NCBI RefSeq assembly: GCF_000745185.1
Contig: NZ_JQNJ01000001.1
Span: 4,136,501 to 4,200,500 of the forward strand
Length of the DNA: 64,000 nt
DNA from: Muricauda sp. MAR_2010_75
GTDB taxonomy: Bacteria; Bacteroidota; Bacteroidia; Flavobacteriales; Flavobacteriaceae
Reading direction: 5' to 3'
Of the stretch, positions 33,677 through 42,810 are shown in pieces (the first letter of the stretch is position 1; each line of letters opens with the position of its first letter). The notes below the pieces were generated by a model. It was not told where the DNA came from. It did no database searches and saw only the letters and a list, made by a program, of their open reading frames with translations. The position numbers and the translations under genes are program-made.

Positions 33677-34159
33677 ATGAAATATTTATTCAACTACAAT
33701 TGGAAAGTCCGTGATGAATGGTTTGCGGTGTTGCAGAAGGTTCCCCATGAAGAACTTATTAAACAACGAACAGGTGGCTTGGGGAATGTGCTCCATACCC
33801 TTTATCACATCGTAGTTGTTGAGCATAACTGGATTTGCGATCTTAAAGGAACGTCCATCTTGGATTTGGGTTTTTCTAACTTCGATCAATTGGATAAAAT
33901 TATTGACTTGTCCCAAAAACTCCATGTTGATGTAGAAGCGTATCTCAAGGATTGGCACGAATCACTTGAGTTTAAGGTGCTCCATATGGATTTTCCGGCC
34001 TCCTCCATCCATTGCACCTATGGAGAAGCGTTGCGACATGTCATCGCTCATGAAATACACCATATGGGACAACTCTCGGTTTGGGCTCGGGAAATGGGGA
34101 TACAACCAGTAAGCAGTAACCTCATACATAGAGGAATTATGGCACAAACCTCAAATTGA
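33677..34159 (+). CDS. DinB family protein
   Basis: A 160-residue four-helix-bundle protein of the DinB/YfiT family. The metal-binding histidines are visible in LHTLYHIVVVEHNW (about residues 41-54) and HVIAHEIHHMGQLSVWA (about 120-136), the classic triad pattern. Family members include bacillithiol-dependent transferases and maleylpyruvate isomerases, but most are uncharacterised. Start ATG at 33677. It stands alone. Confidence 0.88.
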   Translation: MKYLFNYNWKVRDEWFAVLQKVPHEELIKQRTGGLGNVLHTLYHIVVVEHNWICDLKGTSILDLGFSNFDQLDKIIDLSQKLHVDVEAYLKDWHESLEFKVLHMDFPASSIHCTYGEALRHVIAHEIHHMGQLSVWAREMGIQPVSSNLIHRGIMAQTSN

Positions 34160-34295
34160 TTGAAGGGCCATAACAAACAGAAAGGTTTTTAAACTCCATT
34201 AAACATACTTAAGCATTTAGTAACCAATGCTTTTAGAATTTTAAAAATCACTGGCACTTTTGCATCCGCTTCGAAAAATTTAGTATCTTCATTTT

Positions 34296-35231
34296 ATGAA
34301 GTGTTATTTTTACATTTGTTTTTCAATCCTTTTTTTGCTCATTTCATGCGGTAGTGATGACAACAGCACCGAAAGATTCATTACTGATCCTCGGGATGGA
34401 CAACAATATAAATGGAGTGACTTCAACGGAACGGCTTGGCTTACTGAAGACCTTCAATTCAATGGAAAAGCCACCTACACCTTTTATGAAGCACTTTCTG
34501 CTTGTCCTGAGGGGTGGGAGTTAGCCACCAGCGAAGATTGGAAAGCATTGGCCAAAAACAGTGGCGGTTATTATTTTTATGAAACCACCGTGGGTGACCC
34601 AAAAGAAGGATTTACAAATTTAGTGGACGCCTCTGGGTTTAACGCCACTTCTGATGCTAATTACTGGACCGCCACCCCAGCTTGGGAAGAATCGTTTACC
34701 ATACGCTCTGCATTCGTGGGCTTTTTCCCAGCAGATTATGGGGGTATTGGAAATCCACCTGCGGTAGTTGTGGGGCCTAACCTAAAGTCGTTCTCCATGC
34801 GGTGCCGTTGTGTCAAGAAAGATGCTGCCAATACAGGTGCTTTTGAATTTCAATCGGGCAATACAAGCTATGATTTTAGCGACTATTTCAATTATTCAGA
34901 AACCAATGGCGTTCTCACAATTCATGCATACCATCTTGATGGTGCCAATGATGAGGAATGGATACAGTTAACCATAAACTTGGACGACTTTCTTGCGGAT
35001 GGTGGTCAAACGGCTTCCGGACACCTTCGATATATCGTCACGGAGGAATTGTCTGAATTTTCCAATAGTACCAAGACATTTATTGCTGAGGAATTAGAGC
35101 TCTCCATTACCGATTACAATACGGATCATATTGAAGGGACGTTCTCCTGTATTTTGGTTGAAAGTGGCAACAATTCTTCTGACACCATTCCAGTGACCAA
35201 TGGAACTTTTTCCGTTACATTGGGTAACTAA
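34296..35231 (+). CDS. FISUMP-domain lipoprotein
   Basis: A 311-residue lipoprotein. The signal peptide ends LFLLISC (cysteine about residue 18), followed by GSDDNSTE. Residues 30-170 form a Fibrobacter succinogenes major paralogous (FISUMP) domain, with DPRDGQQYKW, WLTEDLQF, CPEGWELATSEDWKAL, ANYWTATPAW and SMRCRCVKK. The remaining 140 residues form a strand-rich domain without recognised relatives. FISUMP proteins are secreted or surface-exposed in this phylum and their role is unsettled. It stands alone, with a TATCTTC box just before the start. Confidence 0.85.
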   Translation: MKCYFYICFSILFLLISCGSDDNSTERFITDPRDGQQYKWSDFNGTAWLTEDLQFNGKATYTFYEALSACPEGWELATSEDWKALAKNSGGYYFYETTVGDPKEGFTNLVDASGFNATSDANYWTATPAWEESFTIRSAFVGFFPADYGGIGNPPAVVVGPNLKSFSMRCRCVKKDAANTGAFEFQSGNTSYDFSDYFNYSETNGVLTIHAYHLDGANDEEWIQLTINLDDFLADGGQTASGHLRYIVTEELSEFSNSTKTFIAEELELSITDYNTDHIEGTFSCILVESGNNSSDTIPVTNGTFSVTLGN

Positions 35232-35330
35232 ATACGCCTAAGAGCAACTCTATTTGTACCATCTATCCAAAGCCCATCAAAAAAAATCCAAAAACTGTAT
35301 CTTTAACCTTAAACAGCAGCCTAAACCCAT

Positions 35331-36296
35331 ATGCCCAAAAAAGTTTTTCTCAGTCTAAAGTACCCCCAGCTTGCCATTAATATGCTGAAAGAAGCTGGAT
35401 TCGACATTACCATCAACGAAAGCAATAACCCCGTTCCCCAAGACGAGCTGATCAACATCTGTCAAGAGTACGATGCTCTCCTTAGCACAGGCTCCAACAA
35501 AATTGATGCGCATTTCTTGAAAAGTTGTCAGCATTTGGACGTCATTTCACAATTTGCCGTGGGCTACGATAATATTGATGTACAAGCCGCCAAACAATTT
35601 GGCATCGTCATTGGAAATGCCCCAGGCGCCATGACCGAAGCCACTGCGGATGTGGCCTTTGGGCTTATGATCATGGTCTCCCGAAAAATGGCATACATGC
35701 ACAAAACCATTGAAAAAGGCCAATGGCAGCACTTTGTTCCCACCGCCAATCTCGGTTTTGAGCTTGATGGCAAAACCTTGGGAGTCTTTGGGTTGGGAAC
35801 CATAGGCATGGTCATGGCCAAACGCTGCAAAGCCGCTTATGGGATGGATATCATTTATCACAATAGGTCCAGAAATCATGAGGCCGAGGACACACTCAAT
35901 GCAAAATATGTATCCCTTGAGGAGCTTTTGACCCAAAGTGATGTTATCTCCGTGCACAGCAATCTTACCGAAGAAACCAAAGGCTTATTTGGAAAGGATG
36001 CCTTTGCCAAAATGAAAAACAGTGCCATTTTTATCAATACTGCCCGAGGCGGCATTCATAACGAAACAGAATTGGTCGAAGCCCTGAAAACGGGTTCCAT
36101 TTGGGGTGCAGGCCTTGATGTAACCAATCCCGAACCCATGCAGCCCAACAATCCCTTGCTTCAAATGGAAAACGTGGCCGTACTGCCCCATATTGGCTCC
36201 TCAACGGTGGAAGCCCGTAATGAAATGGCCCGGATGTCCGCCCAAAACATCATAGATTTCTACAAAACAGGCAAAATACCCTATCCCGTAACTTAG
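35331..36296 (+). CDS. D-isomer 2-hydroxyacid dehydrogenase
   Basis: A 321-residue NAD(P)-dependent reductase of the D-2-hydroxyacid dehydrogenase family, close to glyoxylate/hydroxypyruvate reductases. Cofactor motif VFGLGTIGMVMAKRC near residues 148-162. Catalytic Arg in NTARGG, Glu in DVTNPEPM and His in LPHIGSST are all present. The substrate is probably glyoxylate or hydroxypyruvate, but other 2-keto acids are possible. No operon partner; the amidohydrolase gene follows after 69 bases. Confidence 0.92.
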   Translation: MPKKVFLSLKYPQLAINMLKEAGFDITINESNNPVPQDELINICQEYDALLSTGSNKIDAHFLKSCQHLDVISQFAVGYDNIDVQAAKQFGIVIGNAPGAMTEATADVAFGLMIMVSRKMAYMHKTIEKGQWQHFVPTANLGFELDGKTLGVFGLGTIGMVMAKRCKAAYGMDIIYHNRSRNHEAEDTLNAKYVSLEELLTQSDVISVHSNLTEETKGLFGKDAFAKMKNSAIFINTARGGIHNETELVEALKTGSIWGAGLDVTNPEPMQPNNPLLQMENVAVLPHIGSSTVEARNEMARMSAQNIIDFYKTGKIPYPVT

Positions 36297-36365
36297 TTGG
36301 AAACAAACAGGGCTGTTGTATTGCCTAAAAATCCATAACTTCAGCAAGACTAAAATCCGACTTAT

Positions 36366-38411
36366 ATGAAACTCCGTTTACTGCTTTTTAGCTTAATTGT
36401 TCTAGCAGGTTATTCCTGTAAAAAGGAACCCACCTCCTCATTGGCCAATTACCAAGGGGACGAAACCTACTCCGTTATTGTGGGTGAAAACAAGGTGGGC
36501 CATCTGAAAACCAACATTTCTGGGGACACCATCAATATTGATTACGATTACAAGAACAATGGTCGTGGGCCCACCATGAAGGAAACCATTGTTCTCAATG
36601 CCGAAGGTTTCCCGACAAGCTGGGAAGTTACTGGAAATACCACTTTTGGCAATGCGGTTGATGAACACTTTTTGTTGGAAGGTGAAAATGCCACTTGGAC
36701 CGATGCTACTGGTTCGGGAAGTGCCACGCTCGAAGAGCCTCAACTGTATGTCAATCAATTTGGGAGCCCCTACTCCACCGTTTTGGCAGCCCGATTGTTA
36801 CTGAAAGCTCCAGATAATACACTACCGGTTCTCCCAGCGGGAAATTTAACCCTTACCAAAATGGAAGATTTTACCGTACCAAATACTTCGGATAATGGAG
36901 AATTGGCATTGACTACCTATGCCTTATCCGGCGCAGACCTTGACCCGTCCTATTTTATCTTGGATAATGCCCAAAAGTTCTTTGCGTTTATTTCACCACG
37001 CTACATTGTGATTCGTGAAGGTTTTGAAGCGGTTGAAAAAGACATGCGCCAACTGGCCGAAAACTATTCCGCTGCGCGTTATGAAAACATCCAAAAGGAA
37101 TTTGCCCACAATTACGAGGGCGAGGTTCGTATCCGCAATGTACGGGTTTTTGATCCCAAGACGCTATCCTTGACCGACCCGGTCTCCGTGGTGGTGGAAG
37201 GCGAAAAAATCATCGGCATTGAAGCTGCCGATGCCTCGGTAGAAGGTGAAGTGGAAATTGAAGGGAACGGTGGCACTTTGGTTCCCGGTCTTTTTGAAAT
37301 GCATGCCCACACGGGAGACGAAGGTGCTTTGCTGAATGTTTTGGCCGGAGTGACCTCGTTCCGGGATATGGGAAATGATAATGAGGTACTTACCAGTCTT
37401 ATCGGAAAAATTGAATCTGGGGTGCTTGCCGGTCCTCGTGTAACCCGACTGGGCTTTATTGAAGGGAAGAGTCAGTATAACGCCAACAATGGTATTGTGG
37501 TAGAAAGCAAGGAAGAAGCCCTGGCTGCTGTCGATACCTATGACAGCTTAGGATTTTACGGAATAAAACTTTACAATAGCATGAATGGCGATTGGGCTCC
37601 CGACATTGTGAAAAAAGCCCATGCTAAAGGGATGTTTGTGACAGGTCACGTTCCTGCCTTTTCCAATGCCAATGCCATGTTGAAAGCGGGTTTTGATGAA
37701 ATGACCCACCTCAACCAAACCATGTTGGGCTGGGTTTTGGAGCCCGATGAGGACACCCGTACCTTATTACGTCTCACGGCTTTGAAGCGCTTACCCGATT
37801 TGGATTTGAACAGCCCAGAAGTGCAAGAAACCTTGGATTTATATGTGGCCAATAACACCGCTTCGGACCCCACTTTAGCCATCCATGAAATGTTGATGCT
37901 CTCCCGAAATGGGGAGGTAACCCCGGGAGCCGTGGATTATGTAGACCACATGCCCCCCAACGAACAACGTAGCCTAAAAGTGGCACTCGCACAAATTGCA
38001 GATGAGGAAGAGGACAAGGCCTATCGCGAAGCCTACGCCAAAATCGTGGAAACCTTGAAGATGATGAAGGACAAAGGCATCTTCATCGTAGCAGGAACCG
38101 ACTTGGGTGGTGCGTTTAATCTACACCGCGAGTTGGAATTGTATCACGAACAATTGGGCTACACCCCAGCCGAACTCCTAAAATTGGCTTCCTACGACAT
38201 GGCCAAATACTTGGGAAAAGAGGATTTGGGCAGCATTGAGCCCGGTAAACTGGCCGATTTCTTTTTAGTGCCCGGTAATCCTGTGGAAGATATCAAGGCC
38301 ATTAAGACCATTGCATTGGTCTCCAGAGGGGGTACCTTCTACTACCCTACTGAGGTTTACCCTGCTTTTGGAATTACCCCATTCACAGAAAAACCTCAAG
38401 TGAAGGAATAA
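36366..38411 (+). CDS. Amidohydrolase-family lipoprotein
   Basis: A 681-residue exported protein. The signal peptide ends LIVLAGYSC with the cysteine at about residue 18. The first 220 residues form a beta-rich domain of unknown role. An imidazolonepropionase/prolidase-like amidohydrolase follows: IRNVRVFDPKTLSLTDPV, the metal motif MHAHTGDEG (HxH), VTGHVPAF, MTHLNQT and the late Asp in IVAGTDLGGAF. The closing strand region LGSIEPGKLADFFLV is typical. It probably hydrolyses cyclic amides or dipeptides in the periplasm. A strong terminator follows. Confidence 0.88.
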   Translation: MKLRLLLFSLIVLAGYSCKKEPTSSLANYQGDETYSVIVGENKVGHLKTNISGDTINIDYDYKNNGRGPTMKETIVLNAEGFPTSWEVTGNTTFGNAVDEHFLLEGENATWTDATGSGSATLEEPQLYVNQFGSPYSTVLAARLLLKAPDNTLPVLPAGNLTLTKMEDFTVPNTSDNGELALTTYALSGADLDPSYFILDNAQKFFAFISPRYIVIREGFEAVEKDMRQLAENYSAARYENIQKEFAHNYEGEVRIRNVRVFDPKTLSLTDPVSVVVEGEKIIGIEAADASVEGEVEIEGNGGTLVPGLFEMHAHTGDEGALLNVLAGVTSFRDMGNDNEVLTSLIGKIESGVLAGPRVTRLGFIEGKSQYNANNGIVVESKEEALAAVDTYDSLGFYGIKLYNSMNGDWAPDIVKKAHAKGMFVTGHVPAFSNANAMLKAGFDEMTHLNQTMLGWVLEPDEDTRTLLRLTALKRLPDLDLNSPEVQETLDLYVANNTASDPTLAIHEMLMLSRNGEVTPGAVDYVDHMPPNEQRSLKVALAQIADEEEDKAYREAYAKIVETLKMMKDKGIFIVAGTDLGGAFNLHRELELYHEQLGYTPAELLKLASYDMAKYLGKEDLGSIEPGKLADFFLVPGNPVEDIKAIKTIALVSRGGTFYYPTEVYPAFGITPFTEKPQVKE

Positions 38412-38432
38412 CCTTTTGCCATACAATTTTTT

Positions 38433-38465
38433 AAAGCCAGTGGTGCTTTTGCTACTGGCTTTTTT
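38433..38465 (+). terminator. Rho-independent terminator
   Basis: Nine-pair stem aaagccagt/actggcttt with a 12-base loop and a run of T, directly after the amidohydrolase gene. Confidence 0.85.
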
Positions 38466-38507
38466 AATGGATGGAATACCCTTCCAGAGTCATCTCCAAC
38501 AATCAGT

Positions 38508-38515
38508 TATCTTTG
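38508..38515 (+). promoter_or_regulatory. -7 box of the AraC gene
   Basis: TATCTTTG matches TAnnTTTG and lies 28 bases before the TTG start at 38544, which supports that start. No TTG element was seen at the expected upstream distance. Confidence 0.5.
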
Positions 38516-38543
38516 AAGTTGATACAGCTAAACCTAAAACACA

Positions 38544-39416
38544 TTGCGGGAATTTCACTTTATCAAAGAAAAATATGGTTTTGAACTGTTGATGGACCTC
38601 CACAAGTTCGAGGATAACTCCAATGTTTTTTTTGAGCCAGACCCACATATCACCAATTTCTTCGAAATCTTTGTCTTTGAGCAGGGTAATGGCTCCATAG
38701 AACTCAATGGCCATTATCTGGATGTTGGCAGCTATACACTGTTCTTTACTTCACCTTATCAAAAAAAAAGTTGCCGTATTGACCGAAATTCTGTAAGAGG
38801 TTTCCATTTGGTCTTTCAAAATGATTTTTTGACCAATTTTTTTGAGGACAAGCTATTTGTTTACCGTTTGCAATACTTTTATAATGCCCTTTACCCACAA
38901 TACCTACAAATTTCTCCAAGGGAATACCAACTCATCCAGACCTTATTTGATGAGATTGTGGCCGAAATCCAAAACTTTCAAAAGGATAGCCTTCATCTTA
39001 TTAGACCGCTACTCTATTTTGCCTTGTCCAAATTGAATCGTCTGTACTCCAAAGTTTACAAATTATCACATGAGACCCATTCAGAGTCGAACATATATCG
39101 ATTTAAGGAAGCCTTGGAGATTCATATACGCCGACACCATGCCGTTGGCGATTATTGCCGCCTCCTAAATATGACCCGCCACCAATTGAACCAAGTTACA
39201 AAGGCCTATTTTGGACGTACTTCCAAAGATGTCATCCAATTCCGGTTACTGCAAGAAGTACAGATGGAACTACGCTACACCAATCATACAATTTCTGAAA
39301 TTGCCCACGACCTTCAATTTAGTGATCCCAACAATCTAACACGCTTTTTTACCCGATTATCTGGACAGTCTCCAAGAGCATATAGACTTAATTACCAAAA
39401 TGATAGGTATTTATAA
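38544..39416 (+). CDS. AraC family transcriptional regulator
   Basis: A 290-residue regulator with an N-terminal cupin-like sensing domain (about residues 20-165, GNGSIELNGHYLDVGSYTLFF). The C-terminal AraC DNA-binding domain spans about 190-285: AVGDYCRLLNMTRHQLNQVTKAYFG, then HTISEIAHDLQFSDPNNLTRFF. TTG at 38544 is taken as the start: an in-frame stop lies nine bases upstream, and the residues FHFIKEKYGFELL before the first ATG (38592) look like part of the fold. It is 61 bases before a secreted protein gene that it may control. Confidence 0.85.
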   Translation: MREFHFIKEKYGFELLMDLHKFEDNSNVFFEPDPHITNFFEIFVFEQGNGSIELNGHYLDVGSYTLFFTSPYQKKSCRIDRNSVRGFHLVFQNDFLTNFFEDKLFVYRLQYFYNALYPQYLQISPREYQLIQTLFDEIVAEIQNFQKDSLHLIRPLLYFALSKLNRLYSKVYKLSHETHSESNIYRFKEALEIHIRRHHAVGDYCRLLNMTRHQLNQVTKAYFGRTSKDVIQFRLLQEVQMELRYTNHTISEIAHDLQFSDPNNLTRFFTRLSGQSPRAYRLNYQNDRYL

Positions 39417-39477
39417 CAAATTGATACGTAGGGAGCCATAAAAACACAGCAATTTTGTACTATCAAAAAACGAAAAA

Positions 39478-40557
39478 ATGATTCTTCTACGAACAACTCT
39501 GCTCTTCAGTGTTTTTTTTATTGCACATCAAATGTTGGCGCAAACAAAGGAAACTATCCCCATGCAATCCAATTATTGGAGCATCACTGATGGGGGAAGC
39601 ATTTCTTTTGAGACTTTTGACGGTAGGGAAACCATGGTCTTGGACGGTAAGGCCGTGGTCAAGGATATGGACTTTTCCAATGGAACCCTTGAAGTGGACG
39701 TGTACGCCAATACCATTCGTAGCTTTGCAGGATTTGTTTTCAGGAAACAAGCAGGTACCATGGAAGAAGTATACATGCGTATGCACAAATCGAGACAGCC
39801 CGATGCAGTTCAATACACTCCCACCTATAACGGTGAGAGCAACTGGCAATTGTATAGGGAGTATCAAGCCAATGTAATTTTCAAAGAAACAGGATGGAAC
39901 AGCTTACGGGTCGAAGTAAAGAATCAAACAGCGGAGATATATGTGAACAATAAGAAAGTTTTACAGGTCAACGACCTGAAATCTGGCAATCTTTTAGGGG
40001 AAATTGGGATTTTTGCGCTGTTCGGTAACCGGTTTTCCAATTTTCGGGTTACACAAACGGGAAAAGCTAAGCTACAAAAGAGTCAATCCACTACTGAAAC
40101 TGAACCGGGAGTCATTACGGAATGGAACATTACTGATGCCTTGCCTTATTTGGAAGATCAACTCTTATTCAATGATTTCGCCAAAGCCAAAACCACTAAA
40201 GTAACTACAGAAAAATCAGGATTGTTGCCTATATCCAAATATATGGCCAAGCCTACTTCTGGCAATTTTGAAGACAACAAAGAAGCCTACACTGTAGCAT
40301 CGCACATCCTTACAGTTGAAGAAGAACAAACCAAATTATTCTCTTTTGACTACAGTGATAAAATCATGGTATTTTTAAATGGGGAATTGCTTTATTATGG
40401 AAACAATGCATTTCGATCCAAAGGCAATCAATTTCAAGGTCATTTGGGCCTAGATGTCAATAAATTGCCGCTTCATCTGAACAAAGGAACAAACACACTC
40501 CATTGCGTTGTAATTGACAAAGCCAACGGATGGGGGTTGATTGGCAAGATAGAATAG
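39478..40557 (+). CDS. Secreted beta-sandwich protein, unknown function
   Basis: A 359-residue protein with signal peptide MILLRTTLLFSVFFIAHQMLAQ. The N-terminal half (about residues 30-195) is a concanavalin-like jelly roll of the DUF1080/LamG kind, with DMDFSNGTLEVDVYAN, FAGFVFRKQ and GWNSLRVEVKNQTAEIYVN. The second half (about 210-359) is another strand-rich domain ending GTNTLHCVVIDKANGWGLIG. Such folds bind carbohydrate or sit beside glycosidases, but no catalytic residues are seen. It ends one base from the convergent GlmU-like gene, with no room for a private terminator. Confidence 0.7.
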   Translation: MILLRTTLLFSVFFIAHQMLAQTKETIPMQSNYWSITDGGSISFETFDGRETMVLDGKAVVKDMDFSNGTLEVDVYANTIRSFAGFVFRKQAGTMEEVYMRMHKSRQPDAVQYTPTYNGESNWQLYREYQANVIFKETGWNSLRVEVKNQTAEIYVNNKKVLQVNDLKSGNLLGEIGIFALFGNRFSNFRVTQTGKAKLQKSQSTTETEPGVITEWNITDALPYLEDQLLFNDFAKAKTTKVTTEKSGLLPISKYMAKPTSGNFEDNKEAYTVASHILTVEEEQTKLFSFDYSDKIMVFLNGELLYYGNNAFRSKGNQFQGHLGLDVNKLPLHLNKGTNTLHCVVIDKANGWGLIGKIE

Positions 40558-40558
40558 G

Positions 40559-41734
40559 TTAGTACTTCCGCCACTTTTGGGTCAGTTCAAAAACGTGCTC
40601 CAAAATCTGGGCTTCGGTCTCAGTAAACTCCACATTGCGGCGTTTCATCATGGCTTCGGCCACCTCAAAGGCCTTGTTGGTTTTAAATGCTGTAAATCCT
40701 GAGGCACCGCCCCAACTAAAACTAGGGATAAAGTTTCTGGGATACCCACTACCAAAAATATTGACACTTACCCCTACCACCGTTCCGGTATTGAACATGG
40801 TATTGATGCCGCATTTGCTATGGTCGCCCATCATCAAACCGCAAAATTGCAGTCCGGTTCTGGCAAAACCTTCGGTTTGATAACTCCACAAACGAACAGG
40901 AGCGTAATTGTTCTTCATGTTGGAGGTGTTGGTATCCGCACCCAAATTGCACCACTCGCCCAGTACGGAATTCCCTAAAAATCCTTCGTGCCCTTTATTG
41001 GAATACGCAAACAAGACCGAATTGTTGACCTCGCCACCCAATTTACAGCCTGGTCCGGCTGTGGTGGGGCCGTAAATCTTCGCGCCCATCTTTAAAATAG
41101 CACCTTCGCAAAGTGCTAAACCACCACGAACAATACAGCCTTCCATAATCTCGGCATTCTTGCCCATGTAAATAGGCCCCGTGGATGCATTTAAAATACT
41201 GAACTCTACCTTGGCACCCTCTTCCAAAAAAATGTTTTCCGGGTTCAACACTTGGTTGGTACTGGAAATGGGTTGGCTCTTTCGTCCGGTGGTCAGGATA
41301 TCATAATCGGATTGGAGTGCTTCTCCATTTTTCGAGAAAATATCCCACGTGTTTTTTATCGTCAACCCTTTGGGTTGATAGGAAATGATGGTATAGTTGG
41401 AAACATCAAACACAGTTTCCACAGTCCCGGTCCCGTAAGCGATGCAAGTGTCCCCATCCATCAAGGCCTCCCCTAGTTGAAGTTTTTGGATGGCTTTCAC
41501 CAAATCCAGATTTGGAAGATAGCTGGCGTTGATGACCACATTTTCTGAGGAAGTTTTCAACGGAAATTTTGTTGAAAGGTAGTCCTCCGTTTTTACACTG
41601 ACCGAGACATTCAAGCATTTTTCCCATTTCTCACGAATGGTTAAAATACCCACCCGTATTTCAGCCACAGGCCTAGTAAACGTAAAGGGAAATAGGGCTT
41701 CTCTATGGATTCCGTCTGATAGAATGTAGTTCAT
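40559..41734 (-). CDS. GlmU-family protein with left-handed beta-helix
   Basis: A 391-residue protein matching the Bacteroidetes 'GlmU family' group. The N-terminus MNYILSDGIHREALFPFTFT keeps the size of a nucleotidyltransferase domain but lacks the usual glycine-rich LxxGxGTRM loop. The C-terminal half is a hexapeptide-repeat beta-helix (GPIYMGKNAEIMEGCIVRGG, MGAKIYGPTTAGPGCKLGG, GLMMGDHSKCGINTMFNTG). It may be a sugar-nucleotide acyl- or nucleotidyltransferase for cell-wall precursors, but activity cannot be assumed. It lies 82 bases after rpmE with a terminator between. Confidence 0.8.
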   Translation of the reverse strand: MNYILSDGIHREALFPFTFTRPVAEIRVGILTIREKWEKCLNVSVSVKTEDYLSTKFPLKTSSENVVINASYLPNLDLVKAIQKLQLGEALMDGDTCIAYGTGTVETVFDVSNYTIISYQPKGLTIKNTWDIFSKNGEALQSDYDILTTGRKSQPISSTNQVLNPENIFLEEGAKVEFSILNASTGPIYMGKNAEIMEGCIVRGGLALCEGAILKMGAKIYGPTTAGPGCKLGGEVNNSVLFAYSNKGHEGFLGNSVLGEWCNLGADTNTSNMKNNYAPVRLWSYQTEGFARTGLQFCGLMMGDHSKCGINTMFNTGTVVGVSVNIFGSGYPRNFIPSFSWGGASGFTAFKTNKAFEVAEAMMKRRNVEFTETEAQILEHVFELTQKWRKY

Positions 41735-41754
41735 GGATCAGTGTTGATGGTATA

Positions 41755-41790
41755 AAAATAAAAAACGCCCCTGAAAATCATCAGGAGCGT
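41755..41790 (-). terminator. Terminator of rpmE
   Basis: On the minus strand a ten-pair stem acgctcctga/tcaggggcgt (one G-T pair) with a 6-base loop, then a T-rich run. Confidence 0.8.
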
Positions 41791-41816
41791 CCATATATTT
41801 CGTCAAAAAGAGTGAC

Positions 41817-42086
41817 CTACTCGGCCTTCTTCTCTTCTTTGCTGAATTTCTTGTACTTGTTCTTGAACTTATCAATCCTACCAGCGGTATCCACCAATTT
41901 GGTTTTACCAGTGTAATAAGGGTGCGAAGTTCTAGAAATCTCCAACTTTACCAAAGGATACTCCTCACCATCAACCGTGATGGTTTCTTTGGCCTCGGCA
42001 GTTGATTTAGTGATGAACACATCGTCATTGGACATGTCTTTGAAAGCCACTAATCTATAATTTTCTGGGTGTATGCCTTTTTTCAT
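41817..42086 (-). CDS. rpmE: 50S ribosomal protein L31, type B
   Basis: An 89-residue L31 paralogue without any cysteine, hence the zinc-independent type B (often rpmE2 or ykgM). It begins MKKGIHPENYRLVAFKDMSN, contains SRTSHPYYTGKTKLVDTAGR and ends in a basic/acidic tail (KKFSKEEKKAE). No zinc-binding L31 is in this window. In bacteria with both types the type B form is made under zinc limitation, but here a strong constitutive-type promoter is seen and no Zur site was recognised. Confidence 0.95.
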   Translation of the reverse strand: MKKGIHPENYRLVAFKDMSNDDVFITKSTAEAKETITVDGEEYPLVKLEISRTSHPYYTGKTKLVDTAGRIDKFKNKYKKFSKEEKKAE

Positions 42087-42121
42087 CGTCTTAACTACTT
42101 ATTCTCAGATTTTTCGAGGTG

Positions 42122-42151
42122 CAAATTTAAGGATTTCTTTGATTCCTCCAA
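42122..42151 (-). promoter_or_regulatory. Promoter of rpmE
   Basis: TTG (42149-42151), 19 bases, then TAAATTTG (42122-42129) on the minus strand, an ideal match to the Bacteroidetes consensus, 35 bases before the start codon. Confidence 0.75.
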
Positions 42152-42246
42152 CTGAAAAAAGAAAAAAAGAAAAAAACTACCTTTAAGTGTAACAAATTTC
42201 CCCCTTGGTTCACTAATTAACTATAATCAACACTAAAAATAAACAA

Positions 42247-42768
42247 ATGGAAGAACAACAACCAAAAGCCAGTAAATTTATGCTGAACTATGGCCTTATT
42301 TTAGGTTTGGTCTCAGTTGTTTTCGGGGTAATGCTCTACACCCAGAAAATGCATTATGAAATGAGTACGCCCGTAATCGTTATTTCAATCTTGTTGAGCG
42401 TAGCGGCCATTTTCCTTGGCATCAATGCGTACAAAAAAGCAAACGGAGGGTATCTGACCATTTCCGAGGGCCTAAAAATAGGCGTAGGCATAGCCTTGGT
42501 TTCTGCCATCATCTCTTTACTTTACCAGTATCTGCTCGTCAATTTTATTGAGCCGGATTTTATGGACAAAGCCTTAGAATTGGCTAAACCCAAAGCTTTT
42601 GAACAATATCCTTCAATGACGGAGGAACAATGGGAGCAAAGTGCGGCCATGCAGAAAAATTTGGGTTGGCTACGCTACCCGATAGGTTTAATCTTCAGTT
42701 GTGTCATTGGTTTGGTCGTTGGCCTTATCACTGGGCTCATCCTTAAAAAATCCAAGTCGGAATACTAA
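42247..42768 (+). CDS. DUF4199 membrane protein
   Basis: A 173-residue inner-membrane protein with four hydrophobic helices (about residues 13-28, 42-60, 75-98 and 146-167), the layout of DUF4199, a family largely confined to Bacteroidetes. A soluble loop between helices 3 and 4 carries FMDKALELAKPKAFEQYPSM. Family function is unknown; it commonly precedes a GT2 glycosyltransferase gene, as here (42 bases downstream). Confidence 0.88.
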   Translation: MEEQQPKASKFMLNYGLILGLVSVVFGVMLYTQKMHYEMSTPVIVISILLSVAAIFLGINAYKKANGGYLTISEGLKIGVGIALVSAIISLLYQYLLVNFIEPDFMDKALELAKPKAFEQYPSMTEEQWEQSAAMQKNLGWLRYPIGLIFSCVIGLVVGLITGLILKKSKSEY

Positions 42769-42810
42769 ACCAAAAAATACTACTTTTGAAAGGAATTCGA
42801 GAAACAAGCA

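Noticed and set aside
42778..42810. Full promoter for the GT2 gene
   Set aside because: A TACTTTTG box is present at 42781, but no TTG element lies at the right distance, so it is only mentioned with the gene.
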